This document shows, one piece after another, positions 35,761-45,018 of a stretch of 64,000 nucleotides of DNA. The position numbers and the translations under genes were made by a program. Under the pieces are notes generated by a model. That model was not told where the DNA came from, ran no database searches, and worked only from the letters and a program-made list of their open reading frames with translations. Numbering within the stretch: the stretch's first letter is position 1; every line of letters starts with the position of its first letter. Source of the DNA: Arthrobacter sp. B0490 (lineage in GTDB: Bacteria; Actinomycetota; Actinomycetes; Actinomycetales; Micrococcaceae); NCBI RefSeq assembly GCF_002929355.1, contig NZ_PJIR01000001.1, positions 381,404 through 445,403 of the forward strand, read 5' to 3'.

Positions 35761-36708
35761 TCAGCCCTTCAGCGGCGCGATATCGGCGGCACCGGCCGCG
35801 AGCAGGTCCTCGGCGAGCTCGAGCCCGAGCTGCGCCGCACCGACGGCGTCGGTGGCGGGGGCCGAGCGCGTGAGCCGGAGGATCGACCGGCCGTCGAGGC
35901 TGCAGACCACGGCCTCGAGGGCCAGCTCGTCGCCCCGCAGGCGTGCGAGCGCTCCGATCGGCGCGGCGCACCCCGCCTCGAGCTGCAGCAGGACGGCCCG
36001 CTCCGCCGTCACCGCGAGGCGCGTGGGCAGGTGGTCGTAGGAGGTCAGGGCCTCCCGGACGTGCGGTGTCGCCTCGCTCTCGCGGCACTCCACCGCGAGG
36101 GCTCCCTGTCCGGGCGCGGGCAGCATGACGTCGGTGTCGATCAGTTCGGTGACGGCGGCGTCGCGTCCCAGCCGGCGCAGTCCTGCCGCGGCGAGGACGA
36201 CGGCGTCGAGGTCGCCCGGCGCGCCGGGCACGAGTCCGGCGACGCGGCCGAGCCGCGTGTCGACGTTCCCGCGGATGTCGACGACCTCGAGCCCCGGCCG
36301 GGCCGAGCGCAGCTGGGCGGCGCGACGCGGCGACCCCGTGCCCACGCGGGCGCCGTCGGGGAGCGTGGCGAGCGTCAGACCGTCACGGGCGCAGAGGGCG
36401 TCGCGGACGTCCTCGCGTTCGGGCACCGAGGCCACCGTGAGCCCGAGCGCGGGCAGCGTGGGGAGGTCCTTGAGCGAATGCACCGCGATGTCGCACCGCT
36501 CCTCGAGCAGGGCGTCGCGGAGCGCGGCGACGAAGACGCCGGTCCCGCCGATCTGCGAGAGGGAGCCCTTGAGGACGTCCCCCTCCGTCCGGATCCGCAC
36601 GAGCTCGTACGGCAGCCCGGCGAGGCCCGCCACGCGCTCCGCGACCGTCGTCGTCTGCGTCATCGCGAGGGCGCTGCCCCGCGTGCCGACCCTGATGCCG
36701 GCCGCCAT
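35761..36708 (-). CDS. hemC: Hydroxymethylbilane synthase (porphobilinogen deaminase)
   Basis: Polymerises four porphobilinogens on a covalently attached dipyrromethane cofactor. It is 315 residues. Seen are IRVGTRGSALAMTQ, DIAVHSLKDLPT, VGTGSPRRAAQL and RGNVDTRL, plus the cofactor cysteine Cys247 in LLQLEAGCAAPIGA. ATG 36708 overlaps the hemH stop as TGATG, implying translational coupling. A GTG one codon earlier is also in frame. The product feeds HemD, the next gene. Confidence 0.97.
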   Translation of the reverse strand: MAAGIRVGTRGSALAMTQTTTVAERVAGLAGLPYELVRIRTEGDVLKGSLSQIGGTGVFVAALRDALLEERCDIAVHSLKDLPTLPALGLTVASVPEREDVRDALCARDGLTLATLPDGARVGTGSPRRAAQLRSARPGLEVVDIRGNVDTRLGRVAGLVPGAPGDLDAVVLAAAGLRRLGRDAAVTELIDTDVMLPAPGQGALAVECRESEATPHVREALTSYDHLPTRLAVTAERAVLLQLEAGCAAPIGALARLRGDELALEAVVCSLDGRSILRLTRSAPATDAVGAAQLGLELAEDLLAAGAADIAPLKG

Positions 36709-37913
36709 CACATACCGGGGTTGGGCAGCGGCGTCCCCACGGTGGAGTCGGCGGCCGCGACGGTCGGCTTCTCCCCGCGGCGGTTGGCGCAGCAGTTGGG
36801 CCTGCAGACGTCGAACCAGGGGCCCAGGGCGGTGGCCGACGGCCGGTCGGCGATGTTGTCGTCGATGGTGCGCTCGAGGATGAGGTCGACGAGGCCCGCG
36901 ACGAACTTGCCGTGCGTGCCGGGAGTGGGCACCCGATCGGCGACGATGCCCAGCTCGCCGCACGTCTCCATCGCCTCGGTGTCGAGGTCCCAGGCCACCT
37001 CCATGTGGTCGGAGACGAAGCCGAGCGGGACGATCACGACGCCGCGTGTCCCGGTCTCGTAGCGGTCGCGGAGGGCGTCGCTGATGTCGGGTTCGAGCCA
37101 CGGGATGTGCGGGGCCCCGGACCGGGACTGGTAGACCAGCGACCATTCGACGCCTGCGGCGTCGGGGATGCGGTCCAGCACGGCCTGCGCGGTCGCGAGG
37201 TGCTGCGCGACGTAGGCGCCCTCCTCGTAGGCCGGGCCCCCCTCGCCGTCGCGCGGGCCAGCCGCCTCGGCGTCACCCATGGGGATGGAGTGGGTGGAGA
37301 ACATGATGTGGACGGGCGCGTCGGGGGTGCCCTGCTCGGCGAGTCCGGCGCGGACCTTGGCCAGGCCGTCCGTCACGCCCTCGACGAAGGGCTCCACGAA
37401 GCCGGGGTGGTCGAAGTACTGCCGCACCTTGTCGACCTCGAGCCGGCCTTCGAGGCCGGTCCTGACGAGGGCCATCCCGAGATCCTCGCGGTACTGCCGG
37501 CAGCTCGAGTAGCAGGAGTACGCGCTCGTGGTGACGGCGAGCACACGGCGGTGGCCTGCGTCGTAGGCCTCCTGCAGCGTGTCCGCGATGAACGGCGCCC
37601 AGTTGCGGTTGCCCCAGTAGACGGGGAGGTCGATGCCTCGGCGGCGCAGCTCGGCCTCCATCGCCGCGCGCAGGGCGCGGTTCTGGCTGTTGATGGGGCT
37701 CACCCCGCCGAAGGCACGGTAGTGGTGCGAGACCTCCTCGAGGCGCTCGTCGGGGATCCCTCGGCCGCGGGTCACGTTCCGCAGGAAGGGGATGACGTCG
37801 TCCTGCCCCTCGGGGCCGCCGAAGGAGGCGAGCACGACGGCGTCGTACGCCTTCGGGGCCATGCGGCCGTTCTCGTCGACTCCCTCGAGGGGGTCGAATG
37901 CCTGTGTCGTCAC
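36708..37913 (-). CDS. hemH: Coproporphyrin III ferrochelatase (HemH/CpfC)
   Basis: Inserts Fe(II) into coproporphyrin III in the coproporphyrin-dependent pathway. It is 401 residues. The N-terminal VVLASFGGPEGQDDVIPFL and YWGNRNWAPF, the middle HIMFSTHSIPMG with the catalytic His, and PLGFVSDHMEVAWDLDTEA are characteristic. A C-terminal CRPNCC cluster (with an upstream cysteine) fits the [2Fe-2S] site of actinobacterial enzymes. The start is GTG 37913, overlapping the hemQ stop as GTGA with AGGTG upstream. The presence of HemQ next door argues for coproporphyrin rather than protoporphyrin as substrate. Confidence 0.95.
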   Translation of the reverse strand: MTTQAFDPLEGVDENGRMAPKAYDAVVLASFGGPEGQDDVIPFLRNVTRGRGIPDERLEEVSHHYRAFGGVSPINSQNRALRAAMEAELRRRGIDLPVYWGNRNWAPFIADTLQEAYDAGHRRVLAVTTSAYSCYSSCRQYREDLGMALVRTGLEGRLEVDKVRQYFDHPGFVEPFVEGVTDGLAKVRAGLAEQGTPDAPVHIMFSTHSIPMGDAEAAGPRDGEGGPAYEEGAYVAQHLATAQAVLDRIPDAAGVEWSLVYQSRSGAPHIPWLEPDISDALRDRYETGTRGVVIVPLGFVSDHMEVAWDLDTEAMETCGELGIVADRVPTPGTHGKFVAGLVDLILERTIDDNIADRPSATALGPWFDVCRPNCCANRRGEKPTVAAADSTVGTPLPNPGM

Positions 37914-38629
37914 TGGAGCACCTCTGCAATCTCGTCGGGGTTGATCCGCCGGCCGGTATAGAACGGCACCTCTTCGCGGACGTGGCGGCGTGCCTCGGTC
38001 TCCCGGAGGTACCGCATGAGGTCCACGAGGTCCACGAGTTCGGGAGCCTCGAGTGCCAGGATCCATTCGTAGTCGTTGAGGGCGAAGGATGACACCGTGT
38101 TGGAGATGACCTGCGGGTACTTGCGTCCCTTCATGCCGTGGTCCATGAGCATGTCGCGTCGCTCGTCCTGCGGCAGGATGTACCACTCGTAGGAGCGGAC
38201 GAACGGGTACACGCACACCCACTCGGCGGGGGCCACCCCGCGGGAGAAGGCCGGGCTGTGCGACTTCGAGAACTCCGCGTCGCGGTGGACGCCCATGGCG
38301 GACCAGACCACGCGGGTCCCGGCGAACGTCTCGGTGCGGCGCAGGCGGCGGACGGCGGCCTGCAGGGCTTCGGGGCGCGGCCCGTGGACCCAGACCAGGA
38401 TGTCGGCGTCGGCCCGCATGGCGGAGACGTCGTAGAATCCGCGGAGCACCACGCCGTCCTGCCCGAAGGAGGAGAGGACCTCCCCGAGCTGCCGGGCATC
38501 GGAGCCGGTGGTCGCGGCGCCCCGCGAGAAAACGGTCCAGAGGGTGTAGAAGAGCTCACCGGGGGCTTCGGCGCCCCCTCCGTCCAACTGCGGAGCGTGG
38601 GCGGGGTTGCTACCTGTCGACTCAGTCAT
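37910..38629 (-). CDS. hemQ: Coproheme decarboxylase (HemQ/ChdC), chlorite dismutase family
   Basis: Final enzyme of the coproporphyrin route, removing two carboxyl groups from coproheme with H2O2 to give haem b. It is 239 residues. The catalytic region is VYPFVRSYEWYILP (140-153, Tyr in the first part), the probable proximal haem ligand His164 sits in LMDHGMKGRKY, and the C-terminal FALNDYEWILALEAP is typical. It is flanked by hemY upstream and hemH downstream. ATG 38629. A 73-bp gap with a hairpin separates it from hemY, while the rest of the operon is tightly packed. Confidence 0.96.
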   Translation of the reverse strand: MTESTGSNPAHAPQLDGGGAEAPGELFYTLWTVFSRGAATTGSDARQLGEVLSSFGQDGVVLRGFYDVSAMRADADILVWVHGPRPEALQAAVRRLRRTETFAGTRVVWSAMGVHRDAEFSKSHSPAFSRGVAPAEWVCVYPFVRSYEWYILPQDERRDMLMDHGMKGRKYPQVISNTVSSFALNDYEWILALEAPELVDLVDLMRYLRETEARRHVREEVPFYTGRRINPDEIAEVLQ

Positions 38630-38673
38630 GGGTACTAGTCTGCCCCTCGCCCGGAGACGAACCGAATCCCTTT

Positions 38674-38694
38674 TCTTCTACAGGGGGTAGAAGA
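38674..38694 (-). promoter_or_regulatory. Small hairpin between hemY and hemQ
   Basis: TCTTCTAC and GTAGAAGA form an 8-bp stem with a 5-nt loop in the only sizeable gap of the haem operon. The minus-strand transcript continues with AAAAGGG, so it is not a classic terminator. It may be a processing or attenuation site or may separate two transcription units. Confidence 0.4.
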
Positions 38695-38702
38695 GATGAA
38701 CG

Positions 38703-40247
38703 TCACATTCCGGTAGGAGGATCGTCCCCGCCGAGCGCATCGGCGAGCGCAGCGGCGCGTGCCCGGGCGTCGTCGATCACGGCCACCAGTCCGGTCCCGG
38801 CGAGCCAGCCGCCCGTCACGGCGAGGGACGCCGACCGGTCGGCGACGTGTCCGCGGATCCTGGCGACCCGCTCCCGGTGCCCCACCGATGCGTGAGGGAG
38901 CGCGCCCGCCCAGCGGACCACGTCCCAGTCGAGGACGTCCGCCTCGACGATCGGGACGCCGAGGAGGGTCGACGCGTCGGCCAGCGCGTGCCGGTAGAGG
39001 ATGTCGTCCGGCGTGGCGAGACCGACGTCGGCCGGGGTGTCCCCGACGCGCCCGAACGAGAGCCGCAGGACGTGCGAGCCGGGTCCGGCCTGGTCCCGCA
39101 GCCATGCCCACTTCGCCGTGGAGTGCGTGAGCGCCTTGGCGGCGACACCCTTCACGCCCCGTGCGACGAGCACTCCGGTCCCGCGGGGCCGGGCGTCGAG
39201 CTCCGGGACGTCGACGACGAGGGTGACGAGCGCGACGCCGGGTACAGGGTCGGGCCGCTCGGCCGCGAGGGCCGGTATCACCGGCGCCAGGAGGTCGACG
39301 GCGGCGCGGCCCTCCGTGGCGACGAGGACGCCGTCGGCCGGTATGCGCCGGGTCAGCATCGAATGCTCGGTCGTCACCGTCCACCCCGCGGCCGAGCGGG
39401 CGAGGGCGTTCACCTGCTCCCCCGTCCTGAGGTCGGCGCCGTCGGCCCTGAGTTCCGCGACGAGGGCGTCCCGCAACTGGGCGATACCGCCGACGAGACC
39501 ACCGACCGCGGCTCCGGCGGGTGCGGCCTTGCGGAGTGCTCCCGCTGCCGCCCCGAGCGACCCGAGGCGGGCCATGGTGGCGCGGAGGCCGGGCGCCACG
39601 GAGTCCACGTCCAGGTCGTCCGGATCCGCCGAGAAGACGCCCCCCGCCACGGGGGCCACCAGCCGTCCGAGCACCTCGTCCCCCATCCGGGTACGGACGA
39701 GTTCCCCGAGGCTGACCCTGCTGCGGGTCGCGAGGGAACCGACGGGCAGGACCTTGTCCAGGGCTGCCCGGAGGGAGCCGGCCCGCCCGATCACGGCCGT
39801 GATCGCCGGATCCGACGGATCCGCGGGGATGCCGAGGACGCCGGAACTCGGCAGGGGCTGGGCCGAGGCGCCGAGGTCCTTGCCCGGAAGCTGCACCCAG
39901 GCACCCGTGGCGTCGGGGGTCACGATGCGGTCGGCGAGTCCCAGCTCGGCCGCGAGGGCGGGGACGGTCGCGGAGCGGGTCGAGAAGGACTCCGCGCCGC
40001 TGTCCAGCTGGAAGCCTCCGAGGGAGCGCCCGTCGACCGTCCCGCCGAAGCGCCCGGTCCGCTCGAGCAGGGTGACGTGGAGCCCGCGCCGGCGCAGTGT
40101 CCGCGCAGCGACGAGACCCGCCATGCCGCCGCCGATCACCACGACGGTGGCGCGCCGCCCATGTTCCTTCGGCGGACCGCCGGGCAGGACCGTCCCGGCG
40201 TCGTCGCCTCCCGTGGCGTCGGCGGCGGCTGCGGCGCCCCGGGCCAC
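38703..40247 (-). CDS. hemY: Coproporphyrinogen III oxidase / protoporphyrinogen oxidase family (HemY/CgoX)
   Basis: FAD-dependent oxidase of 514 residues. The dinucleotide-binding motif TVVVIGGGMAGLVAARTLRR is followed by VTLLERTGRFGG, and the C-terminal end TGGWLAGTGLVAVIDDARA closes the FAD site. Next to hemQ and hemH it should oxidise coproporphyrinogen III to coproporphyrin III, although databases often name it protoporphyrinogen oxidase (hemG/hemY). GTG 40247 was selected: GGAG lies 8 bp upstream, and it starts 2 bp after the hemE stop. The first 35 residues are Ala/Gly-rich and not conserved. Confidence 0.9.
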   Translation of the reverse strand: MARGAAAAADATGGDDAGTVLPGGPPKEHGRRATVVVIGGGMAGLVAARTLRRRGLHVTLLERTGRFGGTVDGRSLGGFQLDSGAESFSTRSATVPALAAELGLADRIVTPDATGAWVQLPGKDLGASAQPLPSSGVLGIPADPSDPAITAVIGRAGSLRAALDKVLPVGSLATRSRVSLGELVRTRMGDEVLGRLVAPVAGGVFSADPDDLDVDSVAPGLRATMARLGSLGAAAGALRKAAPAGAAVGGLVGGIAQLRDALVAELRADGADLRTGEQVNALARSAAGWTVTTEHSMLTRRIPADGVLVATEGRAAVDLLAPVIPALAAERPDPVPGVALVTLVVDVPELDARPRGTGVLVARGVKGVAAKALTHSTAKWAWLRDQAGPGSHVLRLSFGRVGDTPADVGLATPDDILYRHALADASTLLGVPIVEADVLDWDVVRWAGALPHASVGHRERVARIRGHVADRSASLAVTGGWLAGTGLVAVIDDARARAAALADALGGDDPPTGM

Positions 40248-40249
40248 GG

Positions 40250-41311
40250 CTACGGCTCCACGGAGTGGATGAGGTCGACGACGCGCGTCAGGACGGCGGG
40301 ATCGGTGTCCGGCGGGACACCGTGACCGAGGTTGACCACGTGGCCGGGAGCCGATGCCCCGGCGGCGAGCACCTCGCGGACGTGCCGCTCCAGCACCGGC
40401 CACGGGGCGGGCAGCAGGGCCGGGTCGATGTTGCCCTGCAGCGGCACGGTCCCGCCGAGGCGCCTGCTGGCCTCGTCGAGGGGCAGCCGGTAATCGACGC
40501 CGATGACGTCCACGCCCACCTCGTGCATCGCCACGAGCAGCTCCGAGGTGCCCGTACCGAAGTGGATCAGGGGCGCGCCCAGTCCCCGGACGTGGTCGAG
40601 CGCACGACGCGAGGCAGGGGCCACGAGCCGACGGTAGTCGGCGAGGCCGAGGGAACCCGCCCATGAATCGAACAGCTGGGCCGCGCTGGCCCCGGCCTCC
40701 AGCTGTGCGCGCAGGAACTTCCCCGACGCGTCCGCGGCCCACTCGGTCAGGGCGCGCCAGGTGTCGGGGTCGGCGTGCATCATGGTGCGCGGACCGAGAT
40801 GGTCGCGCGACGGGCGCCCCTCCACCATGTACGCGGCGAGCGTGAACGGGGCCCCTGCGAAGCCGATCAGCGGGGTGGAACCGAGCTGGGCCACCGTGAG
40901 GGCGACCGCCTGCCGGATGGGTTCGAGCGCCTCGTCGGTCAGGGCGGGCAGGGCGGCGACGTCGGCTGCGGTCCGGACGGGCCTGCCGAGCACCGGCCCC
41001 ACCCCGGGCACGATGTCCACGTCGACGCCGGCGAGCTTCAGCGGGATCACGATGTCCGAGAAGAAGATGCCGGCGTCGACGTCGTGCCGCCGGACGGGCT
41101 GCAGGGTGATCTCGGACGCCATCTCCGGGTCGAGGCAGGAGGCGAGCATGTCGGTGCCCTCGCGCAGCGCCCGGTACTCGGGCAGCGACCGCCCGGCCTG
41201 GCGCATGAACCACACGGGTCGCCGATGCGGCGCCTGCCCGCGGTAGGCGGAGATGAGGGGCGAGCCGGACGTGCGTCCGTCGACCAGCGGGTGCGATGCG
41301 GCAAGGTCCAT
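40250..41311 (-). CDS. hemE: Uroporphyrinogen decarboxylase
   Basis: Decarboxylates four acetate side chains of uroporphyrinogen III to give coproporphyrinogen III. It is 353 residues. The signatures [17 protein letters not shown] (about 31-47), [16 protein letters not shown] and [14 protein letters not shown] are all present, with the active-site Asp in [16 protein letters not shown]. It is the first gene of the minus-strand haem operon, so transcription of eight hem genes likely starts in 41312-41494, a region shared with the divergent hemA. ATG 41311. Confidence 0.97.
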   Translation of the reverse strand: MDLAASHPLVDGRTSGSPLISAYRGQAPHRRPVWFMRQAGRSLPEYRALREGTDMLASCLDPEMASEITLQPVRRHDVDAGIFFSDIVIPLKLAGVDVDIVPGVGPVLGRPVRTAADVAALPALTDEALEPIRQAVALTVAQLGSTPLIGFAGAPFTLAAYMVEGRPSRDHLGPRTMMHADPDTWRALTEWAADASGKFLRAQLEAGASAAQLFDSWAGSLGLADYRRLVAPASRRALDHVRGLGAPLIHFGTGTSELLVAMHEVGVDVIGVDYRLPLDEASRRLGGTVPLQGNIDPALLPAPWPVLERHVREVLAAGASAPGHVVNLGHGVPPDTDPAVLTRVVDLIHSVEP

Positions 41312-41494
41312 ACCGCCGATTCTGCCGAAGATCCGGCCGGAACGTTAACCGGGTGCCGCGCGTGCCGCGTGTGCGTGGCCAACATCACCCGCACCCTCCG
41401 GGGGCACAGTCCCGCAGGAATCCGCGGGACGCAAGGCGGAGTAAGGATCGCCTATTCAGTGGGGAAGACCCGTTCTCGGTATGATCGGAGGGCT
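41312..41494. promoter_or_regulatory. Divergent hemE/hemA control region
   Basis: This 183-bp gap separates the two halves of the haem pathway and must hold promoters for both. It contains an inverted repeat GTCCCGC...GCGGGAC (41409-41415 with 41424-41430) and a TATGAT hexamer at 41480-41485 close to the hemA start. A -10 at that place would put the transcript start past the Shine-Dalgarno sequence (GGAGG, 41487-41491), so the true hemA promoter is probably further upstream. No iron-box (DtxR type) or Rex-type palindrome was recognised. Confidence 0.4.
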
Positions 41495-42883
41495 GTGGTA
41501 CTTCTTTCACTTGTTGCGACACACTCGAACGTGGACCTGGAAACTGTCGCCCGACTCAGCGTCGGGGCACCCCAGGTCCCTGCTTCCGTGCTCGCCGACG
41601 ACAGGGCCGTCTCCGGGGCCGTCGTCCTGGCCACGTGCAACCGCTTCGAGATCTACGCCGAGGCGCCGTCCGAGGACGACGTCGAGGCAGCACGCTCGGC
41701 GATCGTGTCGACGATCAGCGAGTACTCCGGCATCCCCGAGCAGTCCGTGTCCGCGTCGTTCGAGACCCACACCGGGCAGGGCGTCGCCGAGCACCTGTTC
41801 GCCGTCGGCGCCGGTCTCGATTCCGCCGTGATCGGCGAACGCGAGATCGCCGGGCAGGTCCGCCGGGCGCTCATCGAGGCGCAGGGTTCAGGAGCCGCCA
41901 GCGGCGGTCTCGTGCGCCTGTTCCAGGCTGCATCGAAGACCGCGAAGGACGTCGGCGCCCAGACCGCGCTCGGCAGCCGCGGACGCTCCATCGTCTCCGT
42001 GGCCCTCGAACTCGCCGGTGACCTCTCCACCGATGCCGACTGGTCGCGCAAGTCCGTCGTGCTGTTCGGTACCGGGGCCTACGCGGGCGCCACGATGGCA
42101 GCCCTGAGGGACCGGGGCTGCACCGACGTCTCCGTCTTCTCCTCCTCCGGTCGCGCCGAGGGCTTCGTCGCCTCGCGCGGCGGTACCGCCGTCCCGGCCG
42201 CGGACCTGCCGGGTGCGATGCGCCGGGCCGATGTCGTCATCGGCTGCAGCGGCAGCGATGCACGGATCGACGCGGCCGACATCGAGCGGATCCGTGAAGG
42301 CAGCGACCGCCCTCTCGTCGTCATCGACCTCGCCCTGAGCCACGACTTCGACCCCGCGGTCGGGACCCTCGACGACGTCGAGCTGATCACGCTCGAATCC
42401 GTCCGTGCCGCTGCCCCCGAGGAGCAGGCCGACGCCCTCGCCCAGGCCGGCGACCTCGTCCGCGACGCTGCACGGTCCTTCGAGGAGCAGCAGACGACCC
42501 GCGCCATGAACGCCGCCATCGTGGCGCTCCGCCAGCACACCCAGGCGGTCCTCGACTCCGAGATGGAGCGGGTGCGGGCCCAGCACGGCTGCACGGCCGC
42601 TGCCGAGGAGGTCGAGTTCGCCCTGCGGCGCATGGTCCGGCAGCTGCTGCACGTGCCCACCGTCCGCGCCAGGGAACTCGCGGCCGAGGGACGCCAGGAC
42701 GACTACACCGCCGCCCTCGAGGCCCTCTACGGGATCGACCTCGTTCCCGCGGAGAAGGCTCCCGTGCCGGACCGGACCGCGGCAGCTGCATCGGACGCCG
42801 CTGCGGCAGCCCGTCCGCTCCACGTCCACCGCGACGGTGCCGCCTGCCCCGTCGATCACGAGCGGCCCGCGCAGAGCGCCTGA
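41495..42883 (+). CDS. hemA: Glutamyl-tRNA reductase
   Basis: First committed step of C5-pathway tetrapyrrole synthesis: NADPH-dependent reduction of glutamyl-tRNA to glutamate-1-semialdehyde. It is 462 residues. The catalytic cysteine is Cys48 in [34 protein letters not shown] and the NADPH-binding [17 protein letters not shown] follow, and the C-terminal dimerisation domain includes [15 protein letters not shown]. The final 50 residues are Ala-rich and variable. GTG 41495 is supported by GGAGG 4 bp upstream. It is divergent from hemE, with hemL at the far end of the cluster. Confidence 0.96.
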   Translation: MVLLSLVATHSNVDLETVARLSVGAPQVPASVLADDRAVSGAVVLATCNRFEIYAEAPSEDDVEAARSAIVSTISEYSGIPEQSVSASFETHTGQGVAEHLFAVGAGLDSAVIGEREIAGQVRRALIEAQGSGAASGGLVRLFQAASKTAKDVGAQTALGSRGRSIVSVALELAGDLSTDADWSRKSVVLFGTGAYAGATMAALRDRGCTDVSVFSSSGRAEGFVASRGGTAVPAADLPGAMRRADVVIGCSGSDARIDAADIERIREGSDRPLVVIDLALSHDFDPAVGTLDDVELITLESVRAAAPEEQADALAQAGDLVRDAARSFEEQQTTRAMNAAIVALRQHTQAVLDSEMERVRAQHGCTAAAEEVEFALRRMVRQLLHVPTVRARELAAEGRQDDYTAALEALYGIDLVPAEKAPVPDRTAAAASDAAAAARPLHVHRDGAACPVDHERPAQSA

Positions 42884-42892
42884 TCCCGGCTG

Positions 42893-42910
42893 CCGGCCCG
42901 CCCGGGCCGG
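42893..42910. terminator. Short hairpin between hemA and moeB
   Basis: Self-complementary CCGGCCCG-CC-CGGGCCGG between two convergent genes only 32 bp apart. It is a likely but short terminator structure. Confidence 0.45.
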
Positions 42911-42915
42911 GCGCA

Positions 42916-44172
42916 TCAGTAGGTCATCTTCTCCGGTTCGATCCTCCGGACCCACTCGACGATGCCGCCCTCCACCGATGTCGCGTCCCGGTGGCCCCGC
43001 TCGCGGAGGAAGCGGACGACGTCGGCGGATCGGACACCGGACTTGCAGTGGACGTAGAGCGTCCTGCTGTCATCGATGACGGCGTCCCCGTCCAGGATCA
43101 GGTCCTTGGGCACCAGCACGGCGCCGTCGATGCTGACGATGGCGTGTTCCTCCGGGTTCCTCACGTCCAGCAGGTCGAAGTCCGCGCTGCCGGCGGACCG
43201 CGCCTCGAGCAGCGCGGCGAGCTCCTCGACGGTCACCGTCGGAACCGTCGGCGCCGCTTCCGCGGACCCCTCGCGCGCCGGGGCGGAACCCGGGGACGGC
43301 AGGCCGCAGAACTGCTCGTAGTCGATGAGCTCCGTGATCGGCGGGGCCGCCGGGTCGGGCCGCACGCGCACTTCGCGCCAGGTCATCTCCAGCGCGTCGA
43401 ACACGAGTACCCGGCCGAGCAGCGTGGTGCCCACCCCGGTGATGAGCTTGATGGCCTCGTTGACCATCACGGAACCGATCTGCCCGCACAGCACGCCCAG
43501 CACGCCCCCCTCGGCGCACGACGGCACGGAGCCGGGCGGCGGCGCCTCCGGATACAGGTCGCGGTAGGTGGGGCCGTGGTCCTGCCAGAAGACGCTGACC
43601 TGGCCGTCGAAGCGGAGGATGGAACCCCAGACGTACGGCTTGCCGAGGATCGCCGCCGCGTCGTTGACGAGGTAGCGGGTGGCGAAGTTGTCCGTGCCGT
43701 CGACGATCAGGTCGTACCCGGCGAAGAGTTCCAGCGCGTTCCCGCGGTCCAGCCGCTCCTCGTGCAGGACGACGTCGACGAGCGGGTTCAGCGCGAGGAT
43801 GCTGTCGCGCGCGGACACCGCCTTCGACCGGCCGAGGTCCGGCACGCCGTGGATGACCTGGCGCTGGAGGTTGGAGAGTTCGACGCCGTCGTCGTCCACG
43901 ATCCCGAGCGTCCCCACGCCCGCCGCCGCGAGGTACAGGAGCGCCGGCGAACCCAGTCCCCCGGCACCGATCACGAGGACGCGTGCGTTCTTCAGGCGCA
44001 GCTGCGCCTCGGTGCCGAAGCCGGGGATGATGAGGTGCCGCGAGTACCGCAGCGTCTCCTCCTGCGACAGGCGGCCCGTCGCCTCGACGAGCGGCGGCAG
44101 GACCGCGGGCAGGCTGGACGGCGGTGCGGACACCGGGGCGCCGGCGGAAGCCGGCGACGGGGAAGGGCTCAT
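42916..44172 (-). CDS. moeB: MoeB/MoeZ-type adenylyltransferase-sulfurtransferase
   Basis: ThiF-type E1-like enzyme fused to rhodanese, 418 residues. The adenylation domain has the nucleotide motif VLVIGAGGLGSPALLYLAAA (66-85), SNLQRQVIH and IVDGTDNFATRYLVND. The C-terminal rhodanese domain (about 310-418) has the persulfide cysteine near 375 in LYVHCKSGVRSAD. Such proteins activate and thiolate small sulfur carriers (MoaD, ThiS, CysO) for molybdopterin, thiamine or cysteine synthesis; no carrier gene is next to it here. ATG 44172. The neighbourhood resembles the recalled mycobacterial moeB1 region (Rv3206c). It is divergent from the tetR gene. Confidence 0.9.
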   Translation of the reverse strand: MSPSPSPASAGAPVSAPPSSLPAVLPPLVEATGRLSQEETLRYSRHLIIPGFGTEAQLRLKNARVLVIGAGGLGSPALLYLAAAGVGTLGIVDDDGVELSNLQRQVIHGVPDLGRSKAVSARDSILALNPLVDVVLHEERLDRGNALELFAGYDLIVDGTDNFATRYLVNDAAAILGKPYVWGSILRFDGQVSVFWQDHGPTYRDLYPEAPPPGSVPSCAEGGVLGVLCGQIGSVMVNEAIKLITGVGTTLLGRVLVFDALEMTWREVRVRPDPAAPPITELIDYEQFCGLPSPGSAPAREGSAEAAPTVPTVTVEELAALLEARSAGSADFDLLDVRNPEEHAIVSIDGAVLVPKDLILDGDAVIDDSRTLYVHCKSGVRSADVVRFLRERGHRDATSVEGGIVEWVRRIEPEKMTY

Positions 44173-44349
44173 ACCCAAGGATATTGCGCGCCGCCCGTGC
44201 CGGGCCAGCGAGCGCGGCAGCGCCCGGATCACACGACCCGTCCACGGGGCCGACCGCGCGGCGCGGCCCTCCCTCCCGTGCGGGCCGCCTCCTACCGGTG
44301 GGTAAACTGGGCGGACACCCCCGCCCGCAGAGCCCGAGGAACACCTCAC

Positions 44350-44970
44350 GTGAGTGCTGAACCGTCCACCGCAGGAAAAGCCGTCCGGTTGCCGCGGGAC
44401 GAGCGACGGCGCCAGCTCCTGGCGGCGGCGCAGGAAGTCTTCGTGAGCAACGGCTACCACGGTGCCGCGATGGACGACATCGCCGTGGCGGCGCGCGTCA
44501 GCAAGCCCGTGCTGTACCAGCACTTCCCGGGGAAGCGGGACCTCTACCTCGCGCTGCTCGACGGGCACCTCGCCGAGCTGACGCAGCTGCTCGTCGACGC
44601 GCTGCGCTCCACCGATGACAACAAGCTGCGCGTGCACGCGACCATGCGGGCCTACTTCCAGTTCATCGCGCAGGACAGCCAGGCGCACAGGCTCGTCTTC
44701 GAATCGGACATCGGCAACGAGCCCGACGTCCGGGACCGGCTCGAGGAATTCAATGCCCACTTCGCGAGTGCGATCGCGGGCGTGATCGCGGGTGACACGC
44801 AACTGTCCGTGGTGGAGGCCACCCTGCTGGGCCGAGGACTCGCAGGCATGGCGCAGGTGAGCGCCCGCTACTGGCTCGAGACGGAGGGCAGCCTCGACAT
44901 CGATGCCGCGGCGGAGCTGATCTACCGTTTAGCTTGGCGCGGAATCAGCCGTTTCCCGAAGGAGATCTAG
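44350..44970 (+). CDS. TetR/AcrR family transcriptional regulator
   Basis: Repressor-type regulator of 206 residues. The N-terminal helix-turn-helix is RRQLLAAAQEVFVSNGYHGA followed by MDDIAVAARVSKPVLYQHFPGKRDLYLAL (about 22-70). The ligand domain is all-helical. GTG 44350 is used, with GAGGAA upstream. It is followed 48 bp later by the DUF3107 gene, a pairing conserved in actinobacteria (recalled Rv3208-Rv3208A), and is divergent from moeB. The effector and targets are unknown. The intergenic region 44173-44349 is the natural place for an autoregulatory operator. Confidence 0.92.
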   Translation: MSAEPSTAGKAVRLPRDERRRQLLAAAQEVFVSNGYHGAAMDDIAVAARVSKPVLYQHFPGKRDLYLALLDGHLAELTQLLVDALRSTDDNKLRVHATMRAYFQFIAQDSQAHRLVFESDIGNEPDVRDRLEEFNAHFASAIAGVIAGDTQLSVVEATLLGRGLAGMAQVSARYWLETEGSLDIDAAAELIYRLAWRGISRFPKEI

Positions 44971-45018
44971 AGTAGCTTTCGAAGCAGTAGCACGCCCACA
45001 CAACAGGAGGCATACGCC

